From Amycolatopsis alkalitolerans (lineage in GTDB: Bacteria; Actinomycetota; Actinomycetes; Mycobacteriales; Pseudonocardiaceae): a DNA stretch of 64,000 bases. Location: the NCBI RefSeq assembly GCF_006152065.1, contig NZ_VDFW01000006.1:1-64000 (forward strand). Reading direction: 5' to 3'. Positions 32,908-42,867 of the stretch are shown piece by piece. Numbering within the stretch: the first letter of the stretch is position 1; each line of letters opens with the position of its first letter. Under the pieces are notes generated by a model. That model did no database searches and was not told the origin of the DNA. It saw only the letters and a list, made by a program, of their open reading frames with translations. Made by a program: the position numbers and the translations under genes.

Positions 32908-34209
32908 CTACCGCGGCATCCACAACGTCACCCTCGTCCCGCTGCCCGGGCTCGACTCCACCGTCGCCCGGCCGCCCGCCTCGGCCAGCCGCGCCGTGAT
33001 CGACTCACTGATGCCGAAGCCCGCGGGCCGGTTGGACTCGTCGAAACCCTTGCCGTGATCGCGGATCACCACGGTGATCCCGCCGTCCTCCTCGTCCACC
33101 CGCACCACGACCTGATCGGTGCCCGCATGCTTCAGCGTGTTCCGCATCGCCTCTCGCGCGGCGTCGCGGATGGCCAGCTGCCGCACCTCCGACAGCGTTT
33201 CCTCGTCGAGTTCCGCCATCACCAGCTGTGCCCGCAGTCCCTCGCGCGCCATCTCCGCCGCCAGCGCGGTGAGCTTCTCACCCAGCGGGCGCGCCGCTTC
33301 CTCGTCGGACTCGCGTTGCGCCGTCTCGATCAGCTGCCGCACCTCGATCGCCTGCGCGCGAGCGATCCGGCGCACCTCCTCGAGTTGCCGTTCCGGTTCG
33401 CCTTGCCGGGGCAGCGCCAGCAGCTCCAGCGTCTGCAGCACCGAGTCGTGCAGGGCACGGTGCTGCCGTGCCCGCTCGGCGAGCCGGCCGTTCCGGATCC
33501 CGTACGCGAGCGCCAGCCGTGTACCGAGGCCGAGCAGCACGAGTGCGCCGGTCGCGGTCAGCACGACCCCGAGCATCGTACCGAGATCGGCGAACCCTTG
33601 TTTCACGTTGAACATGCCCGTGCTGGCCCACCACGCGAGCATCCGCAACGGGATGCTCAGCACCATCAGCCCGGCGCCGTAGCCGAGTCCGAGCACGAGG
33701 GTGAGCAGGGCGATCCCGCCGAGCAGTTCCTTGCCGGGCACCTGCATCGCCGCGTCGAAGGACGAAGCCGGCACCGAGATCGCGACCACCAGGTACGCGA
33801 TCAGCGTGAAGGCCACGTCGAACGCCAGCAGGCGCATCATCGCGCCACCGTGGAACGGCGCCGTCCGCACCAGCCACCGCAGGCCGAGCACGTTGAGCAG
33901 CACGCACAGCGCCGCCACCACGACGACCGCGGCGGAGTCACCGCCGCCGGCCAGGAACTCGCCCAGCGCGCCGAGCACCGCGACGATCCGGTACGCGAGC
34001 GGCACCATCGCGACGTACCGTGTCGCGCGCAGCAGCAGGTTGTCGCGCACCGCCGGGTCCACCTGACCCGCCATGGTGCGCATCCGCCGCAAGGCGCTGA
34101 CCGGCGCCGGGTCGGCCATCCCCTCGTCGAGGTCGCTCGTCGCGGTCGCCATCGCGGGCGCACCGCGGCGCAACAAAGTCACCAGGAACCCGGCTCGTTG
34201 GGAGGTCAC
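32908..34209 (-). CDS. Membrane sensor histidine kinase (orphan)
   Basis: A 433-residue sensor kinase with about six transmembrane helices between residues 70 and 240. The phosphoacceptor helix ARQHRALHDSVLQTLELLAL follows (His254), then a coiled segment and an HATPase domain (N box EAMRNTLKHAG, G1 RDHGKGFD, G2 GFGISESITARLAEAGG). No response regulator is adjacent, so its partner is elsewhere. GTG 34209 is the most upstream reasonable start; an ATG near residue 20 is possible. Convergent with the long TNT-like gene with only 9 nt between stops. Confidence 0.85.
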   Translation of the reverse strand: MTSQRAGFLVTLLRRGAPAMATATSDLDEGMADPAPVSALRRMRTMAGQVDPAVRDNLLLRATRYVAMVPLAYRIVAVLGALGEFLAGGGDSAAVVVVAALCVLLNVLGLRWLVRTAPFHGGAMMRLLAFDVAFTLIAYLVVAISVPASSFDAAMQVPGKELLGGIALLTLVLGLGYGAGLMVLSIPLRMLAWWASTGMFNVKQGFADLGTMLGVVLTATGALVLLGLGTRLALAYGIRNGRLAERARQHRALHDSVLQTLELLALPRQGEPERQLEEVRRIARAQAIEVRQLIETAQRESDEEAARPLGEKLTALAAEMAREGLRAQLVMAELDEETLSEVRQLAIRDAAREAMRNTLKHAGTDQVVVRVDEEDGGITVVIRDHGKGFDESNRPAGFGISESITARLAEAGGRATVESSPGSGTRVTLWMPR

Positions 34210-34240
34210 GTCACTAGAGTCCCCCGAAGGTCCGCGGGGG

Positions 34241-35674
34241 TTACGGGATGCCGTTCTCCTCGGCCCACCTCCGCAGTTCGGCCACCGCCTCGTCATGCGT
34301 GAGGGGACCGCGGTCGAGCCTCAGCTCCTTGAGGTACCGCCAGGCCTTGCCGACGAGCGGACCGGGCGGCAGCCCGAGCAGCTTCATGATCTCGTTGCCG
34401 TCGAGGTCCGGGCGGACGCGCGCGAGGTCCTCCTCCTCGGCGATCCGGGCGATCCGCTCCTCCAGCTCGTCATAGGTGCGCTGCAGCGCGGCGGCCTTGC
34501 GCTTGTTGCGGGTCGTGCAGTCGGCCCGCACCAGCTTGTGCAACCGCTGGAGCAGCGGGCCCGCGTCGGTGGCGTACCGGCGGACCGCCGAGTCCGTCCA
34601 CTCGCCCCTGCCGTACCCGTGGAACCGCAGGTGCAGGAACACCAACTGGCTCACGTCGTCGATGATCTGCTTCGAGTACCTCAGCGCACGCAGGCGCTTT
34701 CGCACCATCTTCGCGCCGACGACCTCGTGGTGATGGAAGCTCACCCCGCCGCCCGCCTCGAACCGGCGGGTTGCGGGCTTGCCGATGTCGTGCAGCAGCG
34801 CGGCCAGGCGCAGCACCAGGTCCGGACCGTCCTGTTCGAGCGCGATCGCCTGCTCCAGGACGGTGAGCGAATGCTGGTAGACGTCCTTGTGCTGATGGTG
34901 CTCGTCGATGGCCAGCCGCATGCCGGGCAGTTCGGGCAGCACCCGTTCGGCGAGCCCGGTGCCGACCACCAGCTCCAGCCCGCGGCGCGGATGCTCGCCG
35001 AGCAGGAGCTTCGACAGCTCCGCCTGCACGCGTTCGGCGGTGATCCGCTCGATCTCACCCGCCATCGCGGTCATCGCCTCGGTCACCCGGGGCGCCGGCG
35101 AGAAGTCCAGCTGCGAGACGAACCGCGCGGCCCGCAGCATGCGCAGCGGGTCGTCGGCGAAGGACTCCTGCGGCGTGGCGGGCGTGTCCAGGACCCGTTG
35201 TGCGAGGGTGTCCAGCCCGTTGTGCGGGTCGACGAACTCCTTTGTCGAGATGTCGATCGCCATCGCGTTGACGGTGAAGTCGCGGCGCAGCAGGTCGCCT
35301 TCGATGGTGTCGCCGAAGGTCACCTCCGGGTTGCGGCTCACGCGGTCGTAGGTGTCCGCGCGGAACGTCGTGATCTCCAGGGTCGAACCGCGTTTGGTCA
35401 CCCCGACCGTGCCGAAGTCGATACCGGTGTCCCATACCCCGTCGGCCCAGCCGCGGACGATCCCGAGAATCTGCTGTGGCCTGGCGTCCGTGGTGAAGTC
35501 GAGGTCGGCCGACAGCCTGCCGAGCAGCGCGTCACGGACGCTGCCGCCCACGAGGTACAGCCGGTGACCGGCCTTGGCGAACAGACCGGCCAGCTCGTCG
35601 GCCAAGGGCGAGATCCGCATCAGCTCGATCACCGCATTCCGCTTGGCAGCGAGTTCGTTCACGGGGACAGACAC
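34241..35674 (-). CDS. cca: CCA tRNA nucleotidyltransferase
   Basis: Adds or repairs the 3' CCA end of tRNAs. The 477-residue protein has the nucleotidyltransferase head (LVGGSVRDALLGR, then DLDFTTDARP with the catalytic Asp pair), RRDFTVNAMAID and DPLRMLRAARF. An HD domain follows (LAALLHDIGKPATR; FHHHEVVGAKM), as in the bacterial type with an HD tail. Start at GTG 35674, 8 nt after TAGGCT on the minus strand: leaderless, and the upstream extension looks non-coding. Position next to the divergent NUDIX gene matches the mycobacterial origin region. Confidence 0.93.
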   Translation of the reverse strand: MSVPVNELAAKRNAVIELMRISPLADELAGLFAKAGHRLYLVGGSVRDALLGRLSADLDFTTDARPQQILGIVRGWADGVWDTGIDFGTVGVTKRGSTLEITTFRADTYDRVSRNPEVTFGDTIEGDLLRRDFTVNAMAIDISTKEFVDPHNGLDTLAQRVLDTPATPQESFADDPLRMLRAARFVSQLDFSPAPRVTEAMTAMAGEIERITAERVQAELSKLLLGEHPRRGLELVVGTGLAERVLPELPGMRLAIDEHHQHKDVYQHSLTVLEQAIALEQDGPDLVLRLAALLHDIGKPATRRFEAGGGVSFHHHEVVGAKMVRKRLRALRYSKQIIDDVSQLVFLHLRFHGYGRGEWTDSAVRRYATDAGPLLQRLHKLVRADCTTRNKRKAAALQRTYDELEERIARIAEEEDLARVRPDLDGNEIMKLLGLPPGPLVGKAWRYLKELRLDRGPLTHDEAVAELRRWAEENGIP

Positions 35675-35682
35675 AGGGAACC

Positions 35683-35688
35683 AGCCTA
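35683..35688 (-). promoter_or_regulatory. -10 box of cca (leaderless)
   Basis: TAGGCT on the minus strand, 8 nt before the GTG at 35674, with no Shine-Dalgarno sequence. Confidence 0.45.
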
Positions 35689-35749
35689 CCGATCGACCGA
35701 AAGTGAGGGTGCAACTACGCGTTCGAGACCGCTGAGCGTGTGCAACGAC

Positions 35750-35755
35750 TAGCAT
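35750..35755 (+). promoter_or_regulatory. -10 box of the NUDIX-murJ operon (leaderless)
   Basis: TAGCAT, 6 nt before the ATG at 35762. The divergent cca -10 (TAGGCT, minus strand, 35683-35688) lies about 62 nt to the left. Confidence 0.5.
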
Positions 35756-35761
35756 CGCAGC

Positions 35762-36286
35762 ATGTCTGGATCGGCCGGTCACTCCGGTGGCGGCAAGCCG
35801 CGACGCAGGTCGCGACGCCGCCGCGGCAGGAAGATGACCACGGTCGACGAGACCTCGGCCGGCGGCCTGGTGGTCGACGAGGACCGGGAGCGGGCAGTGC
35901 TCATCGGCCGCCTCGACCGCGGCGGCAAACTCCTGTGGTCACTGCCCAAGGGTCATATCGAAGAAGGCGAGACGGTCGAAGAGACGGCGCTGCGCGAAGT
36001 CAAGGAGGAGACCGGGATCAGCGCGCGCGTGCTGTTCCCGCTCGGCACGATCGACTACTGGTTCGTGGCCGAGCGCCGGCGGGTGCACAAGACAGTGCAT
36101 CATTTCGTCCTGGAAGCCGTCGGCGGCGAGCTCTCCGACGAAGACGTCGAAGTCACCGAGGTGGCCTGGGTCCGCATCGCGGACCTGGAGGACAGGCTCG
36201 CCTACACCGACGAGCGTGCCCTCGTGCGCAAGGCCCTCGAACTGTTCGCGGGTGAAGAGCCGGCGACCGAAGGAGTCGGAGAGTGA
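35762..36286 (+). CDS. NUDIX hydrolase
   Basis: Hydrolyses a nucleoside diphosphate linked to another group; exact substrate unknown. The 174-residue protein has a very basic N-terminal tail (residues 8-24), then the NUDIX fold with the box [20 protein letters not shown] followed by TGI (residues 64-86). Position before DUF6049 and murJ corresponds to mutT4 of M. tuberculosis. The next gene starts inside the stop codon overlap (GTGA, 36283-36286), so translation is coupled. Leaderless start. Confidence 0.92.
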   Translation: MSGSAGHSGGGKPRRRSRRRRGRKMTTVDETSAGGLVVDEDRERAVLIGRLDRGGKLLWSLPKGHIEEGETVEETALREVKEETGISARVLFPLGTIDYWFVAERRRVHKTVHHFVLEAVGGELSDEDVEVTEVAWVRIADLEDRLAYTDERALVRKALELFAGEEPATEGVGE

Positions 36287-38409
36287 AGCGGTTCGCCGCC
36301 GTCATGTCGGTCGCGATCCTGATCGTCCTGCTCGCACCGCTGTCGGCCGGTGCGCAGCCGGCCACGGACGCGCCGACCCGGTTGCGGCTGGACGTCACGC
36401 AGATGAACCCGCGCACGGTGACGTCCACCTCCACCACGCTCACCGTCAACGGCACCGTGACGAACACCGGCGACCGCCGGATCAGCGATCTGCAGGTACG
36501 CCTGGAGCTCGGCGAAAAGCTGGGCACCGAACGGCGCGTGCGCTCGGCGATGTCGGGCAACCCGGCCGCCGCGATGTCCAGCACCAAGTTCCTCGACGTC
36601 GAACCCGGCACGCTCGAGCCGGGGCAGACCGGTCAGCTGAACATCACCGTGCGCCTCGACGGCTCCGCCAACGGGCTGCACGTGAGCGGCCCCGGCAGCT
36701 ATCCACTGCTGGTCAACGTCAACGGCACCCCGGACTACGGCGGAGCCGCCCGGCTCGCGTCGTTGAGCCTGCTGCTGCCGGTACTCGGCGCACCCGGCAG
36801 GACCGACGCGCAGCCGCCAAGCCGGCCGGCCGAGGTCACCGTGCTGTGGCCGATCACCGACACCAGGCCGCGGATCGTCGCGGCGCCGTTCAACGGTCGC
36901 GTGGTGCTGGGTGACGACATCCTGGCCGGTGAGCTGCGCCCCGGTGGGCGGCTCGACGCGCTGGTCTCCTCGGCGCTCGCGGCGCAGGACGATCCCCGGC
37001 TGCGCCGGGCGCTCTGCTACGCGGTCGACCCCGACCTGCTCGACACGGTGGACGCGATGAGCCACGGCTACGACGTCCGCACCCCCACGGGCAACGTGCC
37101 CGGTTCCGGGGCCGAGGCGGCGAAGGCCTGGCTCGCCTCGCTGCGCCGGCTCGTGGCGAACCAGTGCGTGGTCCAGCTGCCCTACGCCGACGCCGATCTG
37201 TCCGCGCTCGCGGGTGTCCGCGGCGGCGATCTGATGAACTACGCGCTCAACACCAGTCAACACGTCCAGCAGCTCATCGGCGCCCAGCCGCTGCCGGGCG
37301 TGCTGTGGGCGAACGGCCCACTCGACTCGGCCGCGCTGGGCTCCTTGCAGGCCAACGGAATCAACACGCTCATCACGGATCCAGCCGATCTGTCGTCCGG
37401 CAGTGCCGGCGCTGGCGTGACGATCAAAGGCACGTCGCTGCGCGGGCAGCCGGTCGACTCGCTGGTCTCGACCGGTCTCGCCGGCGTCTCGGGAGGATCC
37501 GCTTCGACCCCGCCCGACGATCCGGCGGTCGGCGCCCAGAACGGGCTGGCCGCGCTGGCGTACCGCGGGATGACCGGGGGCGGCGGCTCGGTGCTCGTCG
37601 CGCCGCCGCGGCGCTGGTCTCTCCCGGAAGCCGAGCTGAGCCAGCTGCTCCAGTCGCTGGGCGAGCTGCTGGACCGCCAGTTCCTGTCCGCGGCCTCGCT
37701 TCCCCAGTTGCTGCGCACCGCCCCGTCGGGCAGCGCGTCGATGAACTACACCGCCGAAGACGTCGCCGCGGCCACTCCCGCGCAGGTCACCGACTCGATG
37801 AGCACGGTCGAGAGCACGATGGCCGATCTGCGCGCCGCGATGGCCGTCGATCCGGCCGCCCAGGTCGACCCCGACCAGCTGCTGATGCCGCTGCGCTACG
37901 CACTCGTCCGCAACTGTTCGACCGCCTGGCAGGGCAGCGGCGACGCGGCCGAGGTCTCCGCGAACGACTCCCGCACCGAGTTGCGTGCCCTGCTCGGCCA
38001 GGTCACCGTGGACACCCCCGCGGTACCGATCTCGCTCGCCTCGGGCTCCGCGCCACTGCCGGTGTTCCTCAGCAACACGCTGCCCGTGCAGGTCGCCGTG
38101 CGGATCACGCTCAGCAACAGCAACGGCCTGCGCACGGGTGACATCGGCGACCAGTGGCTGCCGGCCGGGCTGAGCGCGAACCGCAAGGTCACCATCCCGG
38201 CCGAGGCGCTGCGGGCCGGCCGGTTCAGCATCACCGTCGCGCTGACCACGCCGGACGGCACCCCGCTCGGCAACCCCGCGCGGTTCGAACTGCGCTCGAA
38301 CCAGTACGGCTGGGTGACCCTCGTGCTGACCATCGCCGGCGGGGTCGCGCTCGTCCTGCTGTCGGGGCGGCAGATCTATCGCCGGATCCGGGCGCGCAAC
38401 GGCGGATGA
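36283..38409 (+). CDS. DUF6049-family secreted/membrane protein
   Basis: A 708-residue exported protein. Signal peptide 1-24 (ending SAGA|QP), an immunoglobulin-like beta domain (about 30-160: [20 protein letters not shown]), a large central alpha/beta region ([33 protein letters not shown]), a second beta domain, and one C-terminal transmembrane helix (about 675-697) with a short basic tail. This matches the membrane-anchored protein encoded before mviN/murJ in actinobacteria (Rv3909 position). Function unknown; the conserved linkage suggests a role with MurJ in cell-wall assembly (inference). Confidence 0.88.
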   Translation: MKRFAAVMSVAILIVLLAPLSAGAQPATDAPTRLRLDVTQMNPRTVTSTSTTLTVNGTVTNTGDRRISDLQVRLELGEKLGTERRVRSAMSGNPAAAMSSTKFLDVEPGTLEPGQTGQLNITVRLDGSANGLHVSGPGSYPLLVNVNGTPDYGGAARLASLSLLLPVLGAPGRTDAQPPSRPAEVTVLWPITDTRPRIVAAPFNGRVVLGDDILAGELRPGGRLDALVSSALAAQDDPRLRRALCYAVDPDLLDTVDAMSHGYDVRTPTGNVPGSGAEAAKAWLASLRRLVANQCVVQLPYADADLSALAGVRGGDLMNYALNTSQHVQQLIGAQPLPGVLWANGPLDSAALGSLQANGINTLITDPADLSSGSAGAGVTIKGTSLRGQPVDSLVSTGLAGVSGGSASTPPDDPAVGAQNGLAALAYRGMTGGGGSVLVAPPRRWSLPEAELSQLLQSLGELLDRQFLSAASLPQLLRTAPSGSASMNYTAEDVAAATPAQVTDSMSTVESTMADLRAAMAVDPAAQVDPDQLLMPLRYALVRNCSTAWQGSGDAAEVSANDSRTELRALLGQVTVDTPAVPISLASGSAPLPVFLSNTLPVQVAVRITLSNSNGLRTGDIGDQWLPAGLSANRKVTIPAEALRAGRFSITVALTTPDGTPLGNPARFELRSNQYGWVTLVLTIAGGVALVLLSGRQIYRRIRARNGG

Positions 38410-38441
38410 TTACCCTGGAGTGACCGTATCGACCGCCGGAG

Positions 38442-40550
38442 ATGGGGCACGCGTTGGAGAGAGAGCCGGGGTGGCCACCCGAGCGTCCCGCCGAACGTGT
38501 CACGCGGCGGGCGCCGGACCGTAACCCGCCGCCGGAACAACCCACGCGGCGGGTACCACCGCCCACGAACGGGCGCCGCGGGCAGCCTCCGCCGCGCGGG
38601 CAGCAGGGCCAGCTGCCACCGGCCCGGCAGCAACCGCCGCGCCAGCCGCCGCCGCGCCGCCAGCCGGTCCGGCCGTGGCGACAGGAACAGGCGCAGCAGG
38701 ACAGCATGCCGTTCGGCGCGCCGCCGCTGCAGCCGAACGATCCTGACGCGACGGTGTTCATCCCACGGATCGGCGGGGTGCCGGCCAGCTCAAAATGGCC
38801 GGTCGCCGACCCCGACTCGATGCGCCCGTACGACTCGCTGGCCACCCGGATGCTCCCGCGCCTGCCGGGCACGGCCTCCGGTCCGGCCGCTGGTTCCTCG
38901 TTCGGCGAAGGTCCCGGCCTCGACGCGACCGGTTACCTGCCGAAGGTCGAGAAGCCGGCCGTCGCGACGCCCTCATTGGCGAAGTCCAGCAGCAAGATGG
39001 CGGTCGCTTCGCTGGTCAGCCGGATCACCGGCTTCCTGTGGAAGATCATGCTGGTCTGGGCGGTCGGCACCGGGGTCGTCAACGACTCGTTCAACATCGG
39101 CAACACGCTGCCGAACCAGGTCTTCGAACTGCTGCTCGGCGGCGTGCTCAGCAGCGTCGTGGTGCCGCTGCTCGTGCGGTCGCAGGACGATCTGGACGGC
39201 GGCGAGGCCTACACGCAGCGCATGCTGACACTGGGCTTGGTGGTCCTGCTCGCGGGCACGGTCATCGCCGTGATCGCCGCGCCCGCCATCACGTCGCTGT
39301 ACCTGGAGCACGGGGGCAAGGCCAGCCCGGAGCTGACCACGGCGTTCGCCCGGCTGCTGCTGCCGGAGATCTTCTTCTATGGCGTCTTCGCGCTGCTTTC
39401 GGCGATCCTCAACGCGAAGCACATCTTCGGGCCGACGGCGTGGGCACCGGTGATGAACAACCTCGTGGTGATCGTGACGCTGTCGCTGTTCATGGCGCTG
39501 CCCGGCAAGATCAGCTTCGACCCGGTGCACATGGGCGAACCGAAACTGCTCGTACTGGGCATCGGCGTGACGATGGGCATCGTGGTGCAGGCGGTCATGC
39601 TGGTGCCGCCGTTGCTGCGCACCGGGTTCCGGTTCAGGTGGCGCTGGGGTATCGACCGCCGGATGAAGGAGTTCGGCGGGCTCGCGATGTGGATCCTTGG
39701 CTACGTCGCGGTCAGCCAGATCGGGCTGACGATCAACACCCGGGTCCTGACCAGCGGTGATCCCGGCGGCGTGACCATCTACTCCAACGCCTGGCTGCTG
39801 TTCCAGCTGCCCTACGGCGTCATCGGGGTTTCGCTGCTGACCGCGATCATGCCGCGGCTGAGCCGCAACGCCGCTGACGGCGACACCCGCAAGGTCGTCG
39901 CGGACCTGTCGTACGCCTCCCGGATCTCGACGGTCATGCTCGTGCCGATCGCCGCGGTGATGAGCGTGATCGGGTCCTCGATCGGCGTCGCGCTGTTCAG
40001 CGGCGGGGCGAACTCGACCACGGAGGCGGGGCGGCTCGGCGAGGCGCTGGCGATCTCCGCGTTCGGCCTGCTGCCGTACGCCCTGGTCATGCTGCAGCTG
40101 CGGGTGTTCTACGCGATGAAGGACGCGCGCACCCCGACGCTGATCATGATCGTGATGACGATCGTGAAGATCCCGCTGCTGTACCTGTGCCAGGCGCTGC
40201 TGTCCGACCAGAACATCGTGCTGGGCGCGATGATGGTGAACTCGCTGACGTTCGTGATCGGCGCGATCATGGGTCAGGTCTGGCTGTGGGTGAGCCTCGG
40301 CAACCTGCGCAGCAAGCGCGTGCTCGGGGTCATCCTGTTCACCGTCGTGGCGAGCGGGCTCGGCGTGGTGGCGGCGGTGCTGGCCGGCGCGATCGTGCCG
40401 GACTTCGGCCCGCGGATCACCGCGTGGATCAAGGTGATCCTGCAGGGGATGGTCGGGCTCGGCGTGTCGTTCGGGGTGCTCGCGGCGCTCAAGGTCGAGG
40501 AACTGGCCCCGGCCACGAAGCGCATCACCCGTTTGATCAAGCGCCGGTAA
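38442..40550 (+). CDS. murJ: Lipid II flippase MurJ (MviN)
   Basis: Moves the peptidoglycan precursor lipid II across the membrane. The 702-residue protein has a long Pro/Arg/Gln-rich cytosolic N-terminal extension of about 170 residues, then about 14 transmembrane helices. Family motifs are SRITGFLWKIMLVWAVGTG, NIGNTLPNQVFELLLGGVLS, LLLPEIFFYGVFALLSAILN and LPYGVIGVSLLTAIMPRLSR. It ends soon after the last helix (ITRLIKRR). M. tuberculosis MviN continues into a pseudokinase and a sugar-binding-like domain; here those are in the next gene. GGAG abuts the ATG, so a start slightly downstream (TTG 38454) cannot be excluded. Confidence 0.93.
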   Translation: MGHALEREPGWPPERPAERVTRRAPDRNPPPEQPTRRVPPPTNGRRGQPPPRGQQGQLPPARQQPPRQPPPRRQPVRPWRQEQAQQDSMPFGAPPLQPNDPDATVFIPRIGGVPASSKWPVADPDSMRPYDSLATRMLPRLPGTASGPAAGSSFGEGPGLDATGYLPKVEKPAVATPSLAKSSSKMAVASLVSRITGFLWKIMLVWAVGTGVVNDSFNIGNTLPNQVFELLLGGVLSSVVVPLLVRSQDDLDGGEAYTQRMLTLGLVVLLAGTVIAVIAAPAITSLYLEHGGKASPELTTAFARLLLPEIFFYGVFALLSAILNAKHIFGPTAWAPVMNNLVVIVTLSLFMALPGKISFDPVHMGEPKLLVLGIGVTMGIVVQAVMLVPPLLRTGFRFRWRWGIDRRMKEFGGLAMWILGYVAVSQIGLTINTRVLTSGDPGGVTIYSNAWLLFQLPYGVIGVSLLTAIMPRLSRNAADGDTRKVVADLSYASRISTVMLVPIAAVMSVIGSSIGVALFSGGANSTTEAGRLGEALAISAFGLLPYALVMLQLRVFYAMKDARTPTLIMIVMTIVKIPLLYLCQALLSDQNIVLGAMMVNSLTFVIGAIMGQVWLWVSLGNLRSKRVLGVILFTVVASGLGVVAAVLAGAIVPDFGPRITAWIKVILQGMVGLGVSFGVLAALKVEELAPATKRITRLIKRR

Positions 40551-40630
40551 CAATTGACACACGGATACGCCTGAATGACCGGTCGTACTCGCGTACGCTC
40601 GACTGTTGTGCGCGAAAGAGAGAGCCTGGG

Positions 40631-42199
40631 GTGAACGAGAAGCGGAGTGAGCAGGTCGGAGTCCGCGCGCGGGGAGGGTCACTCGCGCCCGGAAGTGTCG
40701 TCGGTGACGGCAGGTACCGGCTCCTTGCCCAGTTCGGCATCGACGAACGCGCGGGCGCTCATCTCTGGCGGGCCCGGGACGGCCAACTGCGCCGCGACGT
40801 CGCGCTGACGATGCTGGTCGGCGACCCGGCGGACGCCGAAGCCGCCCGCGCCGCCCGCCGCACCCTCGAACGCGCCGCCCACGCCGCGAAGTTCAATCAC
40901 GACGCCGTCGCGCGCGTGCTCGATGTGCTCAGCCTCGGCAGCGGCATCACCTCGGGCGAGGGGCTGCTTGGCGTCGTCGTGACGGAGTGGACCAAGGGCA
41001 CCGACCTCATCGACCTGGTCGCCGAGCATCCCGTCGCACCGCTCACCGCGGCGCGGATGGTGCAGAAGCTGGCCGAGGCGGTCGAGCGTGCGCACCACTC
41101 GGGCCTCGTGCTCGGCCTCGACCATCCCCAGCGCCTGCGGCTCACTGCGGACGGCACGCTCCGGCTGGCCTTCCCGGGTCCGCTGCCCGATGCGACGCTG
41201 CGCGACGACGTCAAGGCGATCGGCGCGGTGCTGTACCTGCTGCTGACGGGCCGCTGGGCGCTGCCGGGCGGGCCGGCCGCGATCCCGGCGGCGCCGCACG
41301 CGCCGAACCAGCGCCTCGTCCCGCCACGTTCGCTGGTGCCGTCGGTGCCTGCCGAGCTGTCTTCGCTCGCCGTCCGCACGATCGAGGACGGCGGCCACGG
41401 CGGGATCCGCACCAGCGCGGCGATCCTGCGCGCGCTCGAACTCGCGGCGGAGGCCGAGGAGCGCACGCAGCTGATCAACGCGGCCGGGGTGAAACCCGAA
41501 GACGACGGCACGATCTGGACCACGAAGAAGCCGGTCAAGGACAAGGCGCGGCGCCGCAAGCTCGCCCTGGGCGTGACCGTGCTGGTCGTCGCCGCGGTCG
41601 GCATCCTGGCCTGGCTCGGCATGCTCGCGATCAGCTTCTTCCAGGACAGCCCGAACACCGGTCCGCCGATCAACGTCGCCGCGCCGACCACAACGGCCGC
41701 CCCGCCGAGTTCCGCGGCGCCGCCGCCGGCGAGCAGCCCGGCCGGGCAGCCGAAGATCGGTGCCCCGGTCGAGCCGGCGAGCGCCACCGTCTACAACCCG
41801 GACGGCTCCGGGGACAACACCAGCCGCGCGAAGTACCTGATCGACGGCAACCCCGGCACGTCATGGCGCACGGACCAGTACCGCCAGCAGCTCCCGACGA
41901 TCAAGACGGGTGTCGGGATCCTCGCGAGCTTCGACAACCCGATCAACCTGGCGAAGGTGACGATCGCGGGTGGCAGCGAGGGCACGCAGGTCGAACTGCG
42001 GGCGGCCGACTCGAACGACCCCGATTTCGGCTCGACCCACGTGCTCGGAACGGCCACCCTCAACGGCCCGTCCACCGACATCACGCTGCCGCAGCCCCAA
42101 TCGGGTCAGTACTTCATCATCTGGATCACCCACCTGAGTGGCGATGGTGGGAAGTACCAGTCCCAGATCGGCGAATTGACGTTCTTGCCCGCCCAGTAG
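40631..42199 (+). CDS. Membrane pseudokinase with extracellular carbohydrate-binding-like domain (split MviN partner)
   Basis: A 522-residue protein. A protein-kinase fold (about 20-290) starts at SVVGDGRYRLLAQFG, but the usual ATP-site Lys is Thr (RDVALTMLV), the HRD catalytic loop reads LVLGLDHPQRL, and DFG is replaced by AFPGP. It therefore cannot be an ordinary kinase. A basic linker, one transmembrane helix (about 318-340), a Pro/Ser/Thr linker and a beta-sandwich of discoidin/galactose-binding type follow (YLIDGNPGTSWRTDQY; VGILASFDNPINLAKVTI). In mycobacteria these domains form the C terminus of MviN, where the pseudokinase binds the regulator FhaA when phosphorylated by PknB. GTG 40631 start. 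Confidence 0.88.
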   Translation: MNEKRSEQVGVRARGGSLAPGSVVGDGRYRLLAQFGIDERAGAHLWRARDGQLRRDVALTMLVGDPADAEAARAARRTLERAAHAAKFNHDAVARVLDVLSLGSGITSGEGLLGVVVTEWTKGTDLIDLVAEHPVAPLTAARMVQKLAEAVERAHHSGLVLGLDHPQRLRLTADGTLRLAFPGPLPDATLRDDVKAIGAVLYLLLTGRWALPGGPAAIPAAPHAPNQRLVPPRSLVPSVPAELSSLAVRTIEDGGHGGIRTSAAILRALELAAEAEERTQLINAAGVKPEDDGTIWTTKKPVKDKARRRKLALGVTVLVVAAVGILAWLGMLAISFFQDSPNTGPPINVAAPTTTAAPPSSAAPPPASSPAGQPKIGAPVEPASATVYNPDGSGDNTSRAKYLIDGNPGTSWRTDQYRQQLPTIKTGVGILASFDNPINLAKVTIAGGSEGTQVELRAADSNDPDFGSTHVLGTATLNGPSTDITLPQPQSGQYFIIWITHLSGDGGKYQSQIGELTFLPAQ

Positions 42200-42200
42200 T

Positions 42201-42815
42201 GTGTCGCGGGTGACCGCAGCCGTACCGACGGACGCCGAACTGATCGCGGCCCATGCCGCTGGTGATGGCTCGGCGTTCAGTGAACTGGTGCGGCGGCATC
42301 GGGACCGGATGTGGGCCGTCGCGCTGCGCACGCTGCGTGACCCCGAAGAGGCGGCCGACGCACTGCAGGACGCCTTCATCTCCGCGTTCCGGGCCGCCGG
42401 CAACTTCCGCGCCGAATCCCAGGTGACCACTTGGCTGCACCGGATCGTGGTGAACGCCTGCCTCGACCGCATGCGCCGAAGGCAGGCGCGCCCCACGGTC
42501 CCGCTCCCGGAAACCGGGCAGGGCGAGCCCGCCACCCCGCGCGATTCGATGGCCGATCGGGAGACCAAGCTGGTCGTCCAGGCCGCGCTCGACCAGTTGC
42601 CCGAGGACCAGCGGGCACCGATCGTGCTGGTCGACGTCGAGGGCTACTCCGTGAGCGAGACCGCCAAGCTCCTCGGGATCGCCGAAGGCACGGTGAAGAG
42701 CAGGTGTGCTCGAGGTCGCGCCAAGCTCGCGAAGGTTCTCGGACATCTGCGGAACCCGGATGCGATTGCGAACGTCCCAACTTCCGAAAGCAAACGCCGA
42801 GGGGAGGCTCGATGA
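42201..42815 (+). CDS. sigM: ECF RNA polymerase sigma factor SigM
   Basis: Directs RNA polymerase to stress promoters. The 204-residue protein has region 2 (AFSELVRRHRDRMWAVALRT, then DPEEAADALQDAFISAFR) and region 4 (LPEDQRAPIVLVDVEGYSVS, then EGTVKSRCARGRAKL). The GTG start lies 1 nt after the pseudokinase stop; GTG 42210 is an alternative. Order murJ-sigM-anti-sigma-trxB-trxA matches SigM in mycobacteria, where it responds to oxidative stress and controls ESX-type substrates. The stimulus here is inferred. Confidence 0.93.
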   Translation: MSRVTAAVPTDAELIAAHAAGDGSAFSELVRRHRDRMWAVALRTLRDPEEAADALQDAFISAFRAAGNFRAESQVTTWLHRIVVNACLDRMRRRQARPTVPLPETGQGEPATPRDSMADRETKLVVQAALDQLPEDQRAPIVLVDVEGYSVSETAKLLGIAEGTVKSRCARGRAKLAKVLGHLRNPDAIANVPTSESKRRGEAR

Positions 42816-42867
42816 GCGGCGTGGCCGGGAATCTTCGGGCCGAGCGCGGGCAAGCACGGGAGGGACG

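Noticed and set aside
39000..40682. Minus-strand open frame opposite murJ
   Set aside because: Composed mainly of His/Arg/Gln/Asp with no domain; shadow of murJ.
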